DNA from: Prevotella sp. MGM1 | Lineage (GTDB): Bacteria; Bacteroidota; Bacteroidia; Bacteroidales; Bacteroidaceae | Reading direction: 5' to 3' | Assembly: GCF_002933775.1 (NCBI RefSeq) | Contig: NZ_BEWV01000095.1 | Span: 29,577 to 93,576, forward strand | Length of the DNA stretch: 64,000 bases | In this document: positions 63,765-64,000 of the stretch, one piece after another | Numbering within the stretch: the stretch's first letter is position 1 | How the letters are laid out: every line of letters begins with the position of its first letter | Made by a program: the position numbers and the translations under genes | The notes under the pieces: model-generated | What the model was told of the DNA's origin: nothing | What the model saw: the letters and a program-made list of their open reading frames with translations, nothing else | Database searches by the model: none

Positions 63765-64000
63765 CGTGCTGTTAAATGTATTTGAAATATGATTATGCGG
63801 ATAAATATTTACAAAGTTAACTCGTTGGCGGAATTAATATTGCTGTTTTTGTGAGATTTAATATCATTTTGTCATTAGTTTTTCAGATTTGGAATTATAC
63901 AGCTGTTATATAGCAACATATTGATAGAACAATCTGAAAAGAAGCGGCACAAGCCGAAATTCCGGTGCATTTGTTAAAACAATGAGAATAGAGTGTTAAA

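Noticed and set aside
63789..63854. A 21-codon peptide gene after the promoter at 63735
   Set aside because: Too short to judge, with no second line of evidence; it may be part of a leader for a gene beyond the window.
1..64000. CRISPR arrays, tRNA, rRNA or prophage genes
   Set aside because: No regularly spaced repeats, cloverleaf-like sequences, rRNA motifs or phage structural genes were found on reading both strands.

Overview
The window reads as a chromosomal segment of a Bacteroidota bacterium, order Bacteroidales and most likely Prevotellaceae (the family is an inference). Support: repeated promoter elements of the Bacteroidetes type (TAnnTTTG), an RnfBCDGEA operon, an FeoA-FeoB fusion, DUF3127, DUF4835 and DUF4105 proteins, TonB-dependent uptake, and a capsule locus headed by a NusG-like UpxY gene. 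No rRNA, tRNA or CRISPR array was seen.

Layout. 1-8.9 kb: a TonB-dependent receptor, an 835-bp intergenic stretch with a strong hairpin and a dispersed repeat, then DMP19-like gene, smpB, metH (without its reactivation domain), a HAD hydrolase and a GHL10-type secreted glycoside hydrolase. 8.9-26.2 kb: a surface-polysaccharide locus. It opens with a 145-bp segment carrying a promoter between perfect 29-bp inverted repeats, which is the architecture of a phase-variable invertible promoter. Then come an UpxY-like antiterminator, a small unknown gene, an intact IS4-family insertion with a 9-bp target duplication, and the biosynthesis genes (glf, flippase, a frameshifted O-acetyltransferase with a G8 tract, glycosyltransferases, polymerase, pyruvyltransferase, FrhB-like protein, two epimerases, a glycosyltransferase remnant and a nucleotidyltransferase). 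Base composition switches sharply between genes, so the locus looks mosaic. 26.2-33.7 kb: rseC and the Rnf ion-pumping operon, then galE. 33.8-36.2 kb: mntP, a YeiH-type transporter, a candidate small structured RNA and a second copy of the dispersed repeat. 36.2-47.3 kb: ispE and dnaB diverge; a reverse-strand block follows with an acyltransferase containing a G11 tract, a degenerate-protease/TPR protein, recN, DUF4835, coaBC, an exonuclease and dnaN. 47.4-64 kb: DUF3127 protein, feoAB, secA, a degenerate alkaline phosphatase homologue, a DUF4105 protein, and a forward operon of coaX, an outer-membrane protein, lptC, a CorC/HlyC protein and a PpiD-like foldase.

The most notable theme is layered surface variation: an invertible promoter that would switch the whole capsule operon, plus two acyltransferase genes (one inside and one outside the locus) interrupted or interruptible by poly-G tracts. 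A second theme is apparent pseudoenzymes of the envelope: a PafA-type phosphatase that lost its nucleophile and metal ligands, and a trypsin-like protein that lost His and Ser.
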